Positions 53,754 through 63,024 of a stretch of DNA of 64,000 bases are shown one piece after another. A program made the position numbers and the translations under genes. Under the pieces are notes generated by a model that had not been told where the DNA came from, ran no database searches, and worked only from the letters and a program-made list of their open reading frames with translations. Every line of letters starts with the position of its first letter. Position 1 is the first letter of the stretch. The stretch spans positions 217,194 to 281,193 of the forward strand of contig CAJXSN010000002.1 of the NCBI GenBank assembly GCA_913060895.1. The letters are read 5' to 3'. The DNA is from an uncultured Sphingomonadaceae bacterium. GTDB taxonomy: Bacteria; Pseudomonadota; Alphaproteobacteria; Sphingomonadales; Sphingomonadaceae.

Positions 53754-54056
53754 TCAGTTGGATCGGCGAAGAACCCGGCCAGTGCGCGCATCGACATCAA
53801 CGAACGTTACCTTGCCCGCACGAATAAATTTGAGGCGGTAAGCCACCGCCGTCGAGTCATAGGCAGGACCAAGGTATTCGGAACCGCGCATTTTCGGCAC
53901 GATCCGCCGCTCTATCTCACGCAGCGACAACACATTGCCGGCCCGCATTTCCTTACGCGCTTCATCCTGCGGCTTGCGCTGTTGTGCGTCAGCCGGGGCG
54001 GAGAACCCCGTCAATGCAATAGTGGCAGCGGCGAAAGACAAAAGAGCGGTTTTCAT
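53754..54056 (-). CDS. PepSY-domain exported protein
   Basis: Small exported protein of 100 residues: signal peptide (about 1-24, ADA) and one PepSY-like domain with SLREIERRIVPKM (about 44-56) and VTFVDVDARTGRVL (about 83-96). PepSY proteins bind or inhibit periplasmic proteases or tune sensor kinases. It lies 122 bases upstream of the two-component genes on the same strand, so it may be their target or accessory. Confidence 0.85.
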   Translation of the reverse strand: MKTALLSFAAATIALTGFSAPADAQQRKPQDEARKEMRAGNVLSLREIERRIVPKMRGSEYLGPAYDSTAVAYRLKFIRAGKVTFVDVDARTGRVLRRSN

Positions 54057-54121
54057 GATGATCTACTATTATGCCAAGCCATTGAACACGCCGTGAATAG
54101 CGGGATTACCGGAGGCCAAAC

Positions 54122-54889
54122 CTACTCGCCGAGCGACGAGGTGCTGGACTGCCCCGTCATCTCGAAAGTAACCGAAACCGATACACCCGCAGAAACCATG
54201 CCCGGCTCAATAGGCGCTGTGGGCGCAGCTGCATCAGCCATACGCGATGCCGTCTGTACAATTGCCTCTTCACGCGGACCGCTATTGCGGATCGATTCCG
54301 AGATTTGCAGAATACGTACGCCGGAATACCCTGCCAAACGCGCATAAGCCTCTGCACGAGTGCGGGCATTTGTCATCGCACGTGCCCGTGCCTCGCCCTT
54401 TGCCGCTGTATCATCGTCAAGCGAGAAATTGGGGCCAAAGATATTGGTCGCACCAGCCGATACCAGCGCGTCCAGAACTTCGCCCGCCCGGTCGATTTCG
54501 CGCAGACGCACGCTGATCCGGTTGGATGCCTGATAGGCGCGGAAGACCTGACGTTGGTTAGACCGGTCATAATCATACTGCGCATTCAGATTGATGCCCG
54601 TTGTCTGGATATCACGCGGCTCCACCCCCAACGCCTTCACCAAATCCACCACGCGGCGCATTTCTGCCGAGTTTTTGCGGAGCGCTTCCACAGCGGTGGA
54701 CGCTTCGGTCGTCACCCCTGCGCCAATTGTAACAATATCGGGGGCCACCTCGATTTGCTCGAACACGCTCAATTCGATCACCGGATTGTTTGCCGTGATT
54801 TCAACTGTCGCTGCCGCAAGAGAGCTTGCAGAGGTCGCAAGGGCAAGACTGGCGGCAAAACCAGTGGCGAGCAGAGCATTGCGAAGCAT
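54122..54889 (-). CDS. SIMPL-domain (DUF541) periplasmic protein
   Basis: Exported protein of 255 residues with a signal peptide (about 1-29) and a SIMPL domain that repeats alpha/beta units: ISVFEQIEVAPDIVTIGAGVTTEA-like start, DIQTTGINLNAQYDY and ARARAMTNARTRAEAYARLAGYSGV. AGGAGA lies 5-6 bases upstream of ATG 54889. Relatives (Omp26/YggE) are linked to oxidative-stress tolerance, with mechanism unknown. Divergent from the ABC-F gene. Confidence 0.9.
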   Translation of the reverse strand: MLRNALLATGFAASLALATSASSLAAATVEITANNPVIELSVFEQIEVAPDIVTIGAGVTTEASTAVEALRKNSAEMRRVVDLVKALGVEPRDIQTTGINLNAQYDYDRSNQRQVFRAYQASNRISVRLREIDRAGEVLDALVSAGATNIFGPNFSLDDDTAAKGEARARAMTNARTRAEAYARLAGYSGVRILQISESIRNSGPREEAIVQTASRMADAAAPTAPIEPGMVSAGVSVSVTFEMTGQSSTSSLGE

Positions 54890-54990
54890 AGTGTTCTCCT
54901 TAGATTGTGCAGGCAAGGTGGCGTGGCGCGGGTTACGCACCCCTGAACCAGCTTGCTGTCGCGGCCCCGTCACCCTACCTGCCCTGCATC

Positions 54991-56817
54991 ATGGCACAAC
55001 CACCGATACTTTCATGGGAAGGCCTGGGCCTGCAACAGGGCAGCCGCTGGCTGCTGGGCGGGCCCGAGCGCGAGAACATCGACTTGCATGTAGGGCCGCG
55101 TGACCGGCTGGCGCTGATCGGCCGCAACGGTGCGGGCAAGACTACGCTGTTCCGCCTGATCGAGAATTCTCTGGAAGCCGATCAGGGCATCCGCAAGGTG
55201 AAGGCCAATATGCGGATAGTGGTTCTTGAGCAGGATCCCGACCTGTCGGCCCATGAAACGCTCTTGGACTTCGCACTGACGGGTGAGAACCCGCCCGAGG
55301 AGTATGAGGTCGAGGCGATCGCCGGGCAACTGGGTATCGATATGGCAACCCCTGCGAAAGGCGCAAGCGGCGGGGAGCGTCGCCGCGCAGCGATTGCTCG
55401 TGCATTGGCGCAGGATCCCGACCTGCTGTTGATGGACGAGCCGACCAACCATCTCGATCTATCCGCTATCGAATGGCTGGAAAGCTGGCTGGAGCGCTAT
55501 ACTGGCGCCTTCGTTGTCATCAGCCATGATCGGACGTTCTTGAAGCGGTTAACCAACGCTACTCTATGGCTGGATCGCGGGATTATACGGCGCAAGGATG
55601 TCGGTTTTGGCGGCTACGAAGCTTGGGAAGAGCAGGTCTATGCCGAAGAAGCGCGTGCTGCTGCAAAAATGGATGCCAAGCTGAAGCTGGAAGCGCACTG
55701 GCTGGAACGCGGCGTCACCGCGCGGCGCAAACGCAATCAGGGACGGCTTGAGGCATTGTGGAAAATGCGGGCGGCACGCGCCACCATGATCGACACCAGC
55801 GGCACTGCCAAGCTGAAGTTGACTGCGGAAGAGGACTTCAAAAGCAAGTCCGTGATCGTGGCGAAGGATATTACCAAATCATACGAGGGGCGCGCGGTTA
55901 TCAAGCCGTTCTCGCTGCGCATCCAACGAGGCGACCGGATCGGTATTGTCGGGTCAAACGGTGCGGGCAAGACGACGCTGCTTAAAATGCTTACCGGCGA
56001 GTTGGAGCCCGACAGCGGCACCGTCGAGATATCCAGAAAGCTGAGCGGCGTTATGATCGACCAGCAGCGCAGCCTGATGGAACCTGACAAAACCGTCCGC
56101 GACATTCTGGCCGAGGGCGGGGACTGGATCGATGTACAGGGCAATCGCAAACACGTTCAGGCGCATCTGAAAGACTTCCTGTTCGACCCGAAAATTATCG
56201 ATACAAAAGTCGGCATCCTCTCTGGCGGCGAGAAATCGCGGCTGCTGCTGGCCCGCGAATTTGCCGCCAAATCCAATCTACTGGTATTGGACGAACCGAC
56301 CAACGACCTGGATCTGGAAACGCTCGATCTGCTGCAGGAAGTGATTGCGGATTACGAAGGCACGGTGTTGATTGTCAGCCATGACCGCGACTTTCTGGAC
56401 AAGACTGTTACCTTGACGCTGGGTCTTGATGGTAGCGGATCGGTCGATGTGGTTGCTGGCGGTTACGAGGATTGGGAACGCAAACGGCATATTCATGTGG
56501 TCGGCAAATCGCGCGGTTCCAAGCCGAAAGCGGAAGAAACCGTCAATTCACCTGCAACTGAGACAGCACCAGCACCTGTGCGCGCCGACAAGCTGACCTT
56601 CAAGGAACAGCGAGACTACGATCTGCTACCTGCTAGGATCGAGGAACTGGAAAGCGCCATTAGTCGCGGAGAAGAAATTCTGTCGGACCCTGATCTCTTC
56701 ACTACAAATCCCCAGAAATTCGCCAATATTTCCAAAGGACTGGAAAATGCCCGCACTGAGAAGGATGTGGCAGAAGAGCGTTGGCTGGAATTGGCGGAGC
56801 GGGTGGAAACTGCGTGA
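54991..56817 (+). CDS. ABC-F family ATPase (Uup-like)
   Basis: Soluble protein of 608 residues with two ABC domains and no membrane helices. Domain 1: Walker A GRNGAGKTT, signature SGGERRR, Walker B LLLMDEPTNHLD. Domain 2: GSNGAGKTT, LSGGEKSR, LVLDEPTNDLD. A ~80-residue arginine/lysine-rich linker (about 220-310) joins them and a charged coiled C-terminus follows, as in Uup. Members act on ribosomes or on DNA repair. The stop overlaps the next gene as GTGA. Confidence 0.93.
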   Translation: MAQPPILSWEGLGLQQGSRWLLGGPERENIDLHVGPRDRLALIGRNGAGKTTLFRLIENSLEADQGIRKVKANMRIVVLEQDPDLSAHETLLDFALTGENPPEEYEVEAIAGQLGIDMATPAKGASGGERRRAAIARALAQDPDLLLMDEPTNHLDLSAIEWLESWLERYTGAFVVISHDRTFLKRLTNATLWLDRGIIRRKDVGFGGYEAWEEQVYAEEARAAAKMDAKLKLEAHWLERGVTARRKRNQGRLEALWKMRAARATMIDTSGTAKLKLTAEEDFKSKSVIVAKDITKSYEGRAVIKPFSLRIQRGDRIGIVGSNGAGKTTLLKMLTGELEPDSGTVEISRKLSGVMIDQQRSLMEPDKTVRDILAEGGDWIDVQGNRKHVQAHLKDFLFDPKIIDTKVGILSGGEKSRLLLAREFAAKSNLLVLDEPTNDLDLETLDLLQEVIADYEGTVLIVSHDRDFLDKTVTLTLGLDGSGSVDVVAGGYEDWERKRHIHVVGKSRGSKPKAEETVNSPATETAPAPVRADKLTFKEQRDYDLLPARIEELESAISRGEEILSDPDLFTTNPQKFANISKGLENARTEKDVAEERWLELAERVETA

Positions 56818-57383
56818 GTTTGCAGGCGGAAATCGCCGCATGCACCGCCTGTGCTGCGCATGTGCCGCATGAGGTACGTCCGGTCGTCTCCTTCTCATCT
56901 ACCGCACGCCTCCTAATTATCGGACAAGCGCCGGGTTCAAAGGTTCACGCCAGCGGTATCCCATGGGACGATGCCAGCGGAGACAGATTGCGCGAATGGA
57001 CCGGCCTGACCAAAGAGCAGATGTATGATCCGGCCAAGGTTGCTCTGGTGCCGATGGGCTTTTGTTATCCGGGCAAGGCGTCCGGCGGGGACAAGCCGCC
57101 CCGGTCCGAATGTGCGCCGTTATGGCATCGCCGTGTACTGGAGACCCTTCCTGAGAACCGCCTAACCTTGTTGGTTGGAACCTACGCGCAGGCGCATTAT
57201 TTGCCCGGCACCCGGAAGCTAACTCTAACCGACCGAGTAAAGGCCTATCGCGCGTATCTTCCCGCCGTTTTGCCCTTGCCCCATCCCGCCTGGCGCAGCA
57301 CTATCTTCATGGCCAAAAACCCGTGGTTCGAGACGGATGTCTTGCCTGTACTCCGCCGCAAGGTCAGTCAGGTAATCCGGTAA
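56814..57383 (+). CDS. Uracil-DNA glycosylase family protein with 4Fe-4S cysteine pattern
   Basis: Protein of 189 residues. It has the UDG-type motif IIGQAPGSKVHASGIPWDDASGDRL (about 36-60) and a late HPAW motif. Cysteines C10-x2-C13 and, later, C-x15-C (GFC...SEC) match the iron-sulfur ligand spacing of family 4/5 UDGs. GTG 56814 overlaps the ABC-F stop. It overlaps the next gene tail-to-tail by 16 bases. Uracil excision is likely but not proven by motif alone, since some members lack activity. Confidence 0.85.
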   Translation: MSLQAEIAACTACAAHVPHEVRPVVSFSSTARLLIIGQAPGSKVHASGIPWDDASGDRLREWTGLTKEQMYDPAKVALVPMGFCYPGKASGGDKPPRSECAPLWHRRVLETLPENRLTLLVGTYAQAHYLPGTRKLTLTDRVKAYRAYLPAVLPLPHPAWRSTIFMAKNPWFETDVLPVLRRKVSQVIR

Positions 57384-57922
57384 TAATCAGCCACCCGGTC
57401 CAGAGCGAGTTTCAACACCAGTTTGCCGGATCGGGCTGGCCAGTCGAGCGCCTTTTCAGACATCGCAAGGCTTTCTCCGCCGCACACTACGCGCCATAGG
57501 ATATCTGTCAGCCCGCTGCCAGCCAGCGCCATCGCTTCGTCGAACCGGCGCTTCGCCGCAATCTGGCGTTCCGTTGCAGTCAGCCCCGCTTTGCCGCCGT
57601 TTACCCGCACGGGATCCCAGCGCATGGTAACATTCGCCCCAAGCTGGGCGCGCTCGTAATCAGCCCGCAAATGTTCGCCTGCATCGAATAGCCTGTCCTC
57701 CAGATGCCCCCGTGAATGCAGCCATGACAGAGGGGATTCGCTGGTGTTGATGGTCACAGTTCGCCGCGACCGCCTCGCTCGCGCTGTATCGTGCGCCGGA
57801 CCTTCGGATGTCAGTTCGCGTTCGATCAGGGTGCGTGGCAAGTGTGCTTCTCCAAAAGAATAACCATATCGGGATACATAGTCTTGCCAAATCTCCTTAC
57901 CTGTAGGAAAGCGGTTTCTCAC
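57368..57922 (-). CDS. DUF6456-type protein, putative regulator
   Basis: Protein of 184 residues starting at GTG 57922. The C-terminal part (about 65-183) matches the DUF6456 family: SPLSWLHSRGHLEDRLFDAGEHLRADYERAQLG, then GLTDILWRVVCGGESL and DWPARSGKLVLKLALDRVADYYR. The N-terminal half is basic (ARARRSRRT). Relatives often carry an N-terminal HTH, which is not clear here. Divergent from the XRE gene by 22 bases, so one promoter region should serve both. Confidence 0.75.
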   Translation of the reverse strand: MRNRFPTGKEIWQDYVSRYGYSFGEAHLPRTLIERELTSEGPAHDTARARRSRRTVTINTSESPLSWLHSRGHLEDRLFDAGEHLRADYERAQLGANVTMRWDPVRVNGGKAGLTATERQIAAKRRFDEAMALAGSGLTDILWRVVCGGESLAMSEKALDWPARSGKLVLKLALDRVADYYRIT

Positions 57923-57944
57923 CTTTTAGGTTAAGGATCGACAA

Positions 57945-58517
57945 GTGATTAATCGCATCAGGAGTATTCGGAAGGACCGGGGCATGACTTTGGCGGAACT
58001 CGCCGAAGCTTGCTCACCCCGAACAACGGCACAGACCATAGGTCGGCTGGAGACGGGAATGCGGAACCTCTCGCTCCAATGGATGGAGCGGATTGCCATT
58101 GCATTGGAAGTCGATCCGGAAACCCTGGTCCGTTCCGACAATCCCGATCATCCCCAAATTATTGCCACGCTGGACGGGGATGGCCCCCATCCGCTTATCA
58201 AACCGCTCGATGCCATCTTGCCCAGTGATTTGGGCGGTGAAGGTCCGCTGACAGTACTGAATGTCAACGTTGCGACCGGCCCTTATCTGCCAGGCGACCA
58301 ACTCTGGTTGCGGCAAATTCTTCCCGATGACGTCAGCCGCGCAATGAATCGCGATGTACTGGTCCCCCGTTCCGGCGGCCGTTTTGCCTTCGGACGGCTT
58401 ATAGACCGGCAAGGCAGCATGATTGGTCTCCTTCCCCCCGGAATGGGGCAGAAACAGCAGGTGGTGGACGATCCGCCCTGGATTGCCGTATGCGAGATGC
58501 TGGTACGCCGCCTGTGA
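57945..58517 (+). CDS. XRE-family regulator with C-terminal S24-like domain
   Basis: Protein of 190 residues from GTG 57945; AAGGA lies 7 bases upstream. N-terminal Cro/CI helix-turn-helix: IRSIRKDRGMTLAELAEACSPRTTAQTIGRLETGMRN (about 5-41). The C-terminal half (about 95-190) resembles a peptidase S24 fold (YLPGDQLWLR, GRFAFGRLI, WIAVCEMLVRRL), but the GDSM serine motif and the KRL lysine are not seen, so autocleavage is unlikely. The stop overlaps the glycosyltransferase start as GTGA. Confidence 0.8.
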   Translation: MINRIRSIRKDRGMTLAELAEACSPRTTAQTIGRLETGMRNLSLQWMERIAIALEVDPETLVRSDNPDHPQIIATLDGDGPHPLIKPLDAILPSDLGGEGPLTVLNVNVATGPYLPGDQLWLRQILPDDVSRAMNRDVLVPRSGGRFAFGRLIDRQGSMIGLLPPGMGQKQQVVDDPPWIAVCEMLVRRL

Positions 58518-59728
58518 GCCGCGTGTTAAAAAAGCCGGTCAAACGGGTTCTTTCCCTCTCCACATTATATCCCAACGCAGCCCGTTCGCGCTTTGGAACA
58601 TTTGTCGCACGCTCGCTGGAGGCGCTGGCAGACCGCGGAGATTGGAACGTGACGGTTATCAATCCTATTGGTGTTCCGCCGGTTCTGTTCGGCGATTATG
58701 TCGATCAGGCCAATGCTGCCGTCGACGGGGTGGAGCACGGCGTATTGGTGCATCGCCCGAAATTCACCCTGATTCCTAAAATTGGTGGGCGGATCAATAC
58801 GCGCATGATCGCGCGCGCAGTCTTGCCCCTGGCCAGACGTCTGCATTCGGAACGTCCGTTCGATATAGTGGACGCACAGTTCTTCTACCCAGACGGCCCC
58901 GCGGCCGCGCAAATTGCAGAGGCGCTCGGCCTGCCCCTCTCGATCAAGGCTCGCGGGGCCGATATTCACTATTGGGGAGCCAAATCCTACGCCAATCGCC
59001 AGATGCACGCCGCAAGTATGCAGGCAGCCGGCCTGTTGTCGGTCTGTGACGCCTTGGCGCAGGATATGGCTGCAATCGGTCTGCCCAGAGACAAGACTAC
59101 CGTTCACTACACAGGGCTCGACCGCGACCGCTTCCGCCCACTCAACCATACAAAGCTGCGCGACCGGCTATCGGAAGAGCTTGGCATCGATGTATCGGGC
59201 GATGCGCCAATTCTGGCGACAGTGGGCGCACTGATCGAGCGTAAAGGACAAGCCTTTGTCATAGAGGCGCTCAAAGCTGTTCCGAGGGCTCGGCTGCTAC
59301 TGGTTGGCAAGGGAGAGGACGAGGCAGAGTTGCGGACTCTGGCGGTCAATCAAGGGGTGAGTGACAGAGTGCATTTCCTCGGCTTGCTGGACCATGATCT
59401 GCTGCCACTGGTGCTGTCTGCAGCTAACGTCATGGTCCTGCCCTCTGCCAGCGAAGGCCTCGCCAATGCGTGGGTAGAGGCGCTCGCCTGCGGCACACCG
59501 CTGGTTATTACAGATGCAGGCGGCGCACGGGAGGTTGTGACCGGTCCCGCTGCGGGGCGCATCGTGAAGCGCAATGCTCAGGCAATCGCAGTTGGCATCA
59601 ACGCCGTTCTGGCCGATCCACCCGAAAGTCAGGCTACGGTTGCGATGGCCGAACAGTTCGACTGGCGGGTCAATGGTGCAAAGCTGGCCGAGCATTACGA
59701 GGCGCTGTTGCCAGCGCCCCATCCCTGA
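58514..59728 (+). CDS. Glycosyltransferase, GT4 family
   Basis: GT-B fold retaining transferase of 404 residues. The N-terminal half begins KRVLSLSTLYPNAARSRFGTFV; the C-terminal half carries the nucleotide-sugar motif EGLANAWVEALACGTPLV (E-x7-E, about 318-335), preceded by GALIERKGQ. No transmembrane helix is seen, so it works at the cytoplasmic face, probably on envelope polysaccharide. GTG 58514 overlaps the XRE stop; GTG 58523 is an alternative. Donor and acceptor are unknown. Confidence 0.9.
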   Translation: MSRVLKKPVKRVLSLSTLYPNAARSRFGTFVARSLEALADRGDWNVTVINPIGVPPVLFGDYVDQANAAVDGVEHGVLVHRPKFTLIPKIGGRINTRMIARAVLPLARRLHSERPFDIVDAQFFYPDGPAAAQIAEALGLPLSIKARGADIHYWGAKSYANRQMHAASMQAAGLLSVCDALAQDMAAIGLPRDKTTVHYTGLDRDRFRPLNHTKLRDRLSEELGIDVSGDAPILATVGALIERKGQAFVIEALKAVPRARLLLVGKGEDEAELRTLAVNQGVSDRVHFLGLLDHDLLPLVLSAANVMVLPSASEGLANAWVEALACGTPLVITDAGGAREVVTGPAAGRIVKRNAQAIAVGINAVLADPPESQATVAMAEQFDWRVNGAKLAEHYEALLPAPHP

Positions 59729-59746
59729 ACTGCCAATTCTGTGCAG

Positions 59747-60730
59747 TTACGCGGTTTCACCGCGTGCAATTTTTTCCTGTCGGTCCATTTCTGTTTCCTG
59801 GGGTACGAAGCTATCGCTCGATACACCGAGCCAGATCAGGATTGGTGCAGCCATATAAACTGAGCTGTACGTTCCGACGAACAGTCCCAGCACGATGGCT
59901 GCAACCAGGCCAAACAAGCTGGCAGGGCCAAAAAACAGCAGGGGCATCAGAGCCACGAGCAACGTCAGCGAGGTCATCACAGTACGTGCGAGTGTTTCGT
60001 TAACCGACAGATCAAGCAATTCCGCCATTGGCATCTTGCGGAATTTCTTTAGGTTCTCGCGTATACGGTCGTACACTACGATCGTATCGTTCAGCGAATA
60101 GCCGATGATCGCAAGAATGGCGGCGATGATTTGCAGGCTGAATTCCATCTGGAACAATGCAAACATTCCCAGCGCCAGCGATACGTCATGCGCCAGAGCG
60201 AACAATGCACCCACCCCGAACTGCCATTCGAAGCGAATCCAGATGTAGATTGCAATGGCCCCCATCGCGGCCAGCAATGCCCAGACGGCAGCAGAGCGGA
60301 ACTCGCCCGACACCTTGCCAGAAACAGAATCCACGCCGTCTATGCGGACTTCGGGATGATCGGTTTGCAACGTGTCGGTAATCTCGCGCGTCAGGCGGTC
60401 GGCGAATTCCTTGTCGCCTTCTGCTTCTGGCGGCAACTTGACCCGGATCGAGACTTCGTTTGCTGCGCCGAAGCGCTGCACAACCGGGTCGCCGACATCG
60501 TCAATCGCCGTCAGTGACTGGCGAATTTCGCTGATTGGGGCTTCTGTTTCGCCAACGAATGTTGCGCGTATTTCCTGACCTCCGGCGAAGTCGACGCCGT
60601 AGTTCAAGCCCTTTGTCAGCACCAACCCCCAACTGGCCGCCATCAGCAAGACGCTGAACACGTAGAACGGCACACGCCATTTCAGGAATTTGATGTTTGT
60701 ATCATCGGGTACGAGTTTGAGAAGTTTCAT
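59747..60730 (-). CDS. secF: Protein translocase subunit SecF
   Basis: RND-type SecYEG partner of 327 residues with six helices. The N-terminal periplasmic P1 part follows helix 1 (GLNYGVDFAGGQEIRATF). The later SLNDTIVVYDRIREN motif is the SecD/F signature. AAGGGAA lies 7 bases upstream of the ATG. It is 12 bases behind secD, the conserved yajC-secD-secF unit. Confidence 0.96.
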   Translation of the reverse strand: MKLLKLVPDDTNIKFLKWRVPFYVFSVLLMAASWGLVLTKGLNYGVDFAGGQEIRATFVGETEAPISEIRQSLTAIDDVGDPVVQRFGAANEVSIRVKLPPEAEGDKEFADRLTREITDTLQTDHPEVRIDGVDSVSGKVSGEFRSAAVWALLAAMGAIAIYIWIRFEWQFGVGALFALAHDVSLALGMFALFQMEFSLQIIAAILAIIGYSLNDTIVVYDRIRENLKKFRKMPMAELLDLSVNETLARTVMTSLTLLVALMPLLFFGPASLFGLVAAIVLGLFVGTYSSVYMAAPILIWLGVSSDSFVPQETEMDRQEKIARGETA

Positions 60731-60742
60731 CGTATCGTTCCC

Positions 60743-62341
60743 TTAAATGTGCAGTTCCGAGGGGCGTTTGGCGCGCAGCCAATCCGACACCCACATCCGC
60801 GTCATCACCACGGCGGTAAAGACACTGGTGAACAGGCCGATTATCAAAACCACTGCGAACCCGCGGACAGGGCCAGAGCCGAACAGGAACAGCAGCACCC
60901 CGGCAATAAAATTGGTAATGTTGGCATCGTAAATTGCGCGGCTGGCCTCTCGATAACCATTCTCGACCGCCGCAATAACCCTGCGTCCCCGCCTGCGTTC
61001 CTCTCGGATACGCTCGTTGATCAGCACATTGGCATCAACCGCCGCCCCGATGGTAAGCACGAAACCGGCAATACCCGGCAAAGTCAGCGTTGTATTGAGA
61101 ACAGCCATAATACCGAGGATCATCAGGACATTGAAAACCAGCGCGATGGTCGCATACACACCAAACCGTCCGTAAGTCGCGATCATCAATCCGATCACAA
61201 AGAGCGAGCCCAGCGCCATTGCAAGCATCCCGCGGCGGATCGAGTCTGCCCCTAGGTCGGGCCCAACGGTCCGCTCCTCTACCACAGCCAGATCAACCGG
61301 CAATGCGCCCGAACGTAGCGAGATCGACAGCGCATTGGCGCTCTCTGCATCGAAACTGCCGGATATCTGCGCACTGCCACCCAAAATCGGTTCGTTGATA
61401 TTGGGTGCAGAAAGCACTTCTCCATCGAGGATAATTGCAAACGGCTTGTTCACATTATTCGTCGTCAGCTGCGCGAACCGCTGGCCACCTTGCTGGTCGA
61501 AAGTAATGTTGACGATGTTTTGCTGGTTTTCAGGATTAACTCCGGCCTGAGCATTAATCAGATTATCACCCTGAATGCCGCCCAGCCGACGCACAGCGAT
61601 AGACGTGCCCTCGCCAGGCGTTCCCGCCGCGTAAGGGAATATCTGGCTGCCTGGAGGGGCAATACCCTGCTGCACATCGGTCGGAAGTGCAGTCTGATCG
61701 ACCAGTTTGAACTCCAGTTTAGCCGTTTGGCCCAGCAGATCCTTCAGCTTGTCGGGGTCCTGTAGACCGGGCACCTGCACCACAATGCGGGTATCGCCCT
61801 GCCGGATGATCGTCGGCTCTCGCGTGCCCAGTTCATCGATCCGCTTGCGCACGACTTCAGTGGCACTGTCCATCGCTTGTGTAACAGCTGTTTCCAGACC
61901 GGCTGCGGTCTGCGTCAGGACGACCCGGGAGGAATCGACAACGGTCAGTTCCCATTCCTGTACCAGTCCATCGCCATTCATCTGCGGGGTCATCAACTCT
62001 CGGGCGCGGTCGATGTCGCCGCTGTTTTCCAGCATAAAGGACAATTGCCCCTCGCCCGTCGAAACATCGCCGATGCGGATACGCGGTTCGGCATCACGCA
62101 GTACGCTGCGTATACCCTCTTCCATATTTTCGAGACGCTGGGCGGCAACCTGTTCGGTTTCCGCTTCCAGCAGGATGTGGCTACCCCCGGCAAGGTCCAG
62201 CCCCAGATTAACAGTCGGGTCGGGCAAAGCCTCGGGCCAGGTCAGACTGGTCGATGACAGCAAGGACGGCAAAGCGGCGAGACAACACAGCAATGTGAGG
62301 CCCCAGAGCCATATCCGTTTAATGCGAGGGAATTCTAGCAT
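60743..62341 (-). CDS. secD: Protein translocase subunit SecD
   Basis: Integral membrane subunit of 532 residues with six helices and a large periplasmic domain. The start is MLEFPRIKRIWLW; LGLDLAGGSHILLE (about 46-59) marks the first periplasmic region, and ANVLINERIREERRRGR the last conserved loop. It works with SecF to pull proteins across using the proton gradient. Length is near the short SecD of alphaproteobacteria. Confidence 0.96.
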   Translation of the reverse strand: MLEFPRIKRIWLWGLTLLCCLAALPSLLSSTSLTWPEALPDPTVNLGLDLAGGSHILLEAETEQVAAQRLENMEEGIRSVLRDAEPRIRIGDVSTGEGQLSFMLENSGDIDRARELMTPQMNGDGLVQEWELTVVDSSRVVLTQTAAGLETAVTQAMDSATEVVRKRIDELGTREPTIIRQGDTRIVVQVPGLQDPDKLKDLLGQTAKLEFKLVDQTALPTDVQQGIAPPGSQIFPYAAGTPGEGTSIAVRRLGGIQGDNLINAQAGVNPENQQNIVNITFDQQGGQRFAQLTTNNVNKPFAIILDGEVLSAPNINEPILGGSAQISGSFDAESANALSISLRSGALPVDLAVVEERTVGPDLGADSIRRGMLAMALGSLFVIGLMIATYGRFGVYATIALVFNVLMILGIMAVLNTTLTLPGIAGFVLTIGAAVDANVLINERIREERRRGRRVIAAVENGYREASRAIYDANITNFIAGVLLFLFGSGPVRGFAVVLIIGLFTSVFTAVVMTRMWVSDWLRAKRPSELHI

Positions 62342-62358
62342 CGTCTAATATGTCCCAG

Positions 62359-62682
62359 TCAGTCGTTAGCAGGCTTCGCGCCCGCTGGCGGGATCACGTC
62401 GCCAATGGTTGCCTTGACTGCTTTTACGCGGGTTCCCCCGCCCAGATCGATGTCGGCGTAATCGTCGTCGATTTTCACTACCTTGCCCACTAGGCCGCCC
62501 GCTGTGACGACCTGATCGCCTTTCTTCAGTCCGGCAACTTTGGTTTGATGCTCTTTCTGCCGCTTCATTTGCGGGCGGATAATCAAAAACCAGAATATCA
62601 GACCCATGCCGATCAGGGGCAGGAATTGCACCCATGCGGGCGGCGCGTCTGCGCTGGCCGCGGCGGTTAGAATGTCAAACAT
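62359..62682 (-). CDS. yajC: Preprotein translocase subunit YajC
   Basis: Single-pass protein of 107 residues: helix about 17-36 (VQFLPLIGMGLIFWFLIIRP), then QMKRQKEHQTKVAGLKKGDQVVTAGG (about 38-63) and a basic/beta tail. ATG 62682 gives the family length; a longer frame upstream has no family character. Forms the SecDF-YajC complex with the two genes behind it. Confidence 0.93.
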   Translation of the reverse strand: MFDILTAAASADAPPAWVQFLPLIGMGLIFWFLIIRPQMKRQKEHQTKVAGLKKGDQVVTAGGLVGKVVKIDDDYADIDLGGGTRVKAVKATIGDVIPPAGAKPAND

Positions 62683-62947
62683 GAAAAAGTCCGGTAAAAG
62701 CTGAGTATCAAGGGGCGTTTGTGGTGCGCTCCCGGCAATATTGACCGACAGCGACACTCTGTGGCGCGCGCCTAGCAAGATTGCATGGGCTGAGCAATCG
62801 ATTGCGGATGGTCGCGGGGACAGCGCGGCCCGGCGTCAACTGTCGCCCAATTGTTTGTACGGATGCAGTTGGAAGGAACACCTCTGCGAAAGCAAAGCAA
62901 GCTTGCCTAGAAGATATCGCAACCCTATAGGCGCGCCTTCCACTGAT

Positions 62948-63024
62948 CGGGACGTAGCGCAGTCTGGTAGCGCACCACACTGGGGGTGTGGGGGTCGTAG
63001 GTTCGAATCCTATCGTCCCGACCA
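62948..63024 (+). tRNA. tRNA-Pro (GGG anticodon)
   Basis: A full cloverleaf with acceptor CGGGACG/CGTCCCG, discriminator A and an encoded CCA. Anticodon stem CCACA/TGTGG with loop CTGGGGG gives anticodon GGG. T-loop GTTCGAATC is standard. Length 77. Confidence 0.97.
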
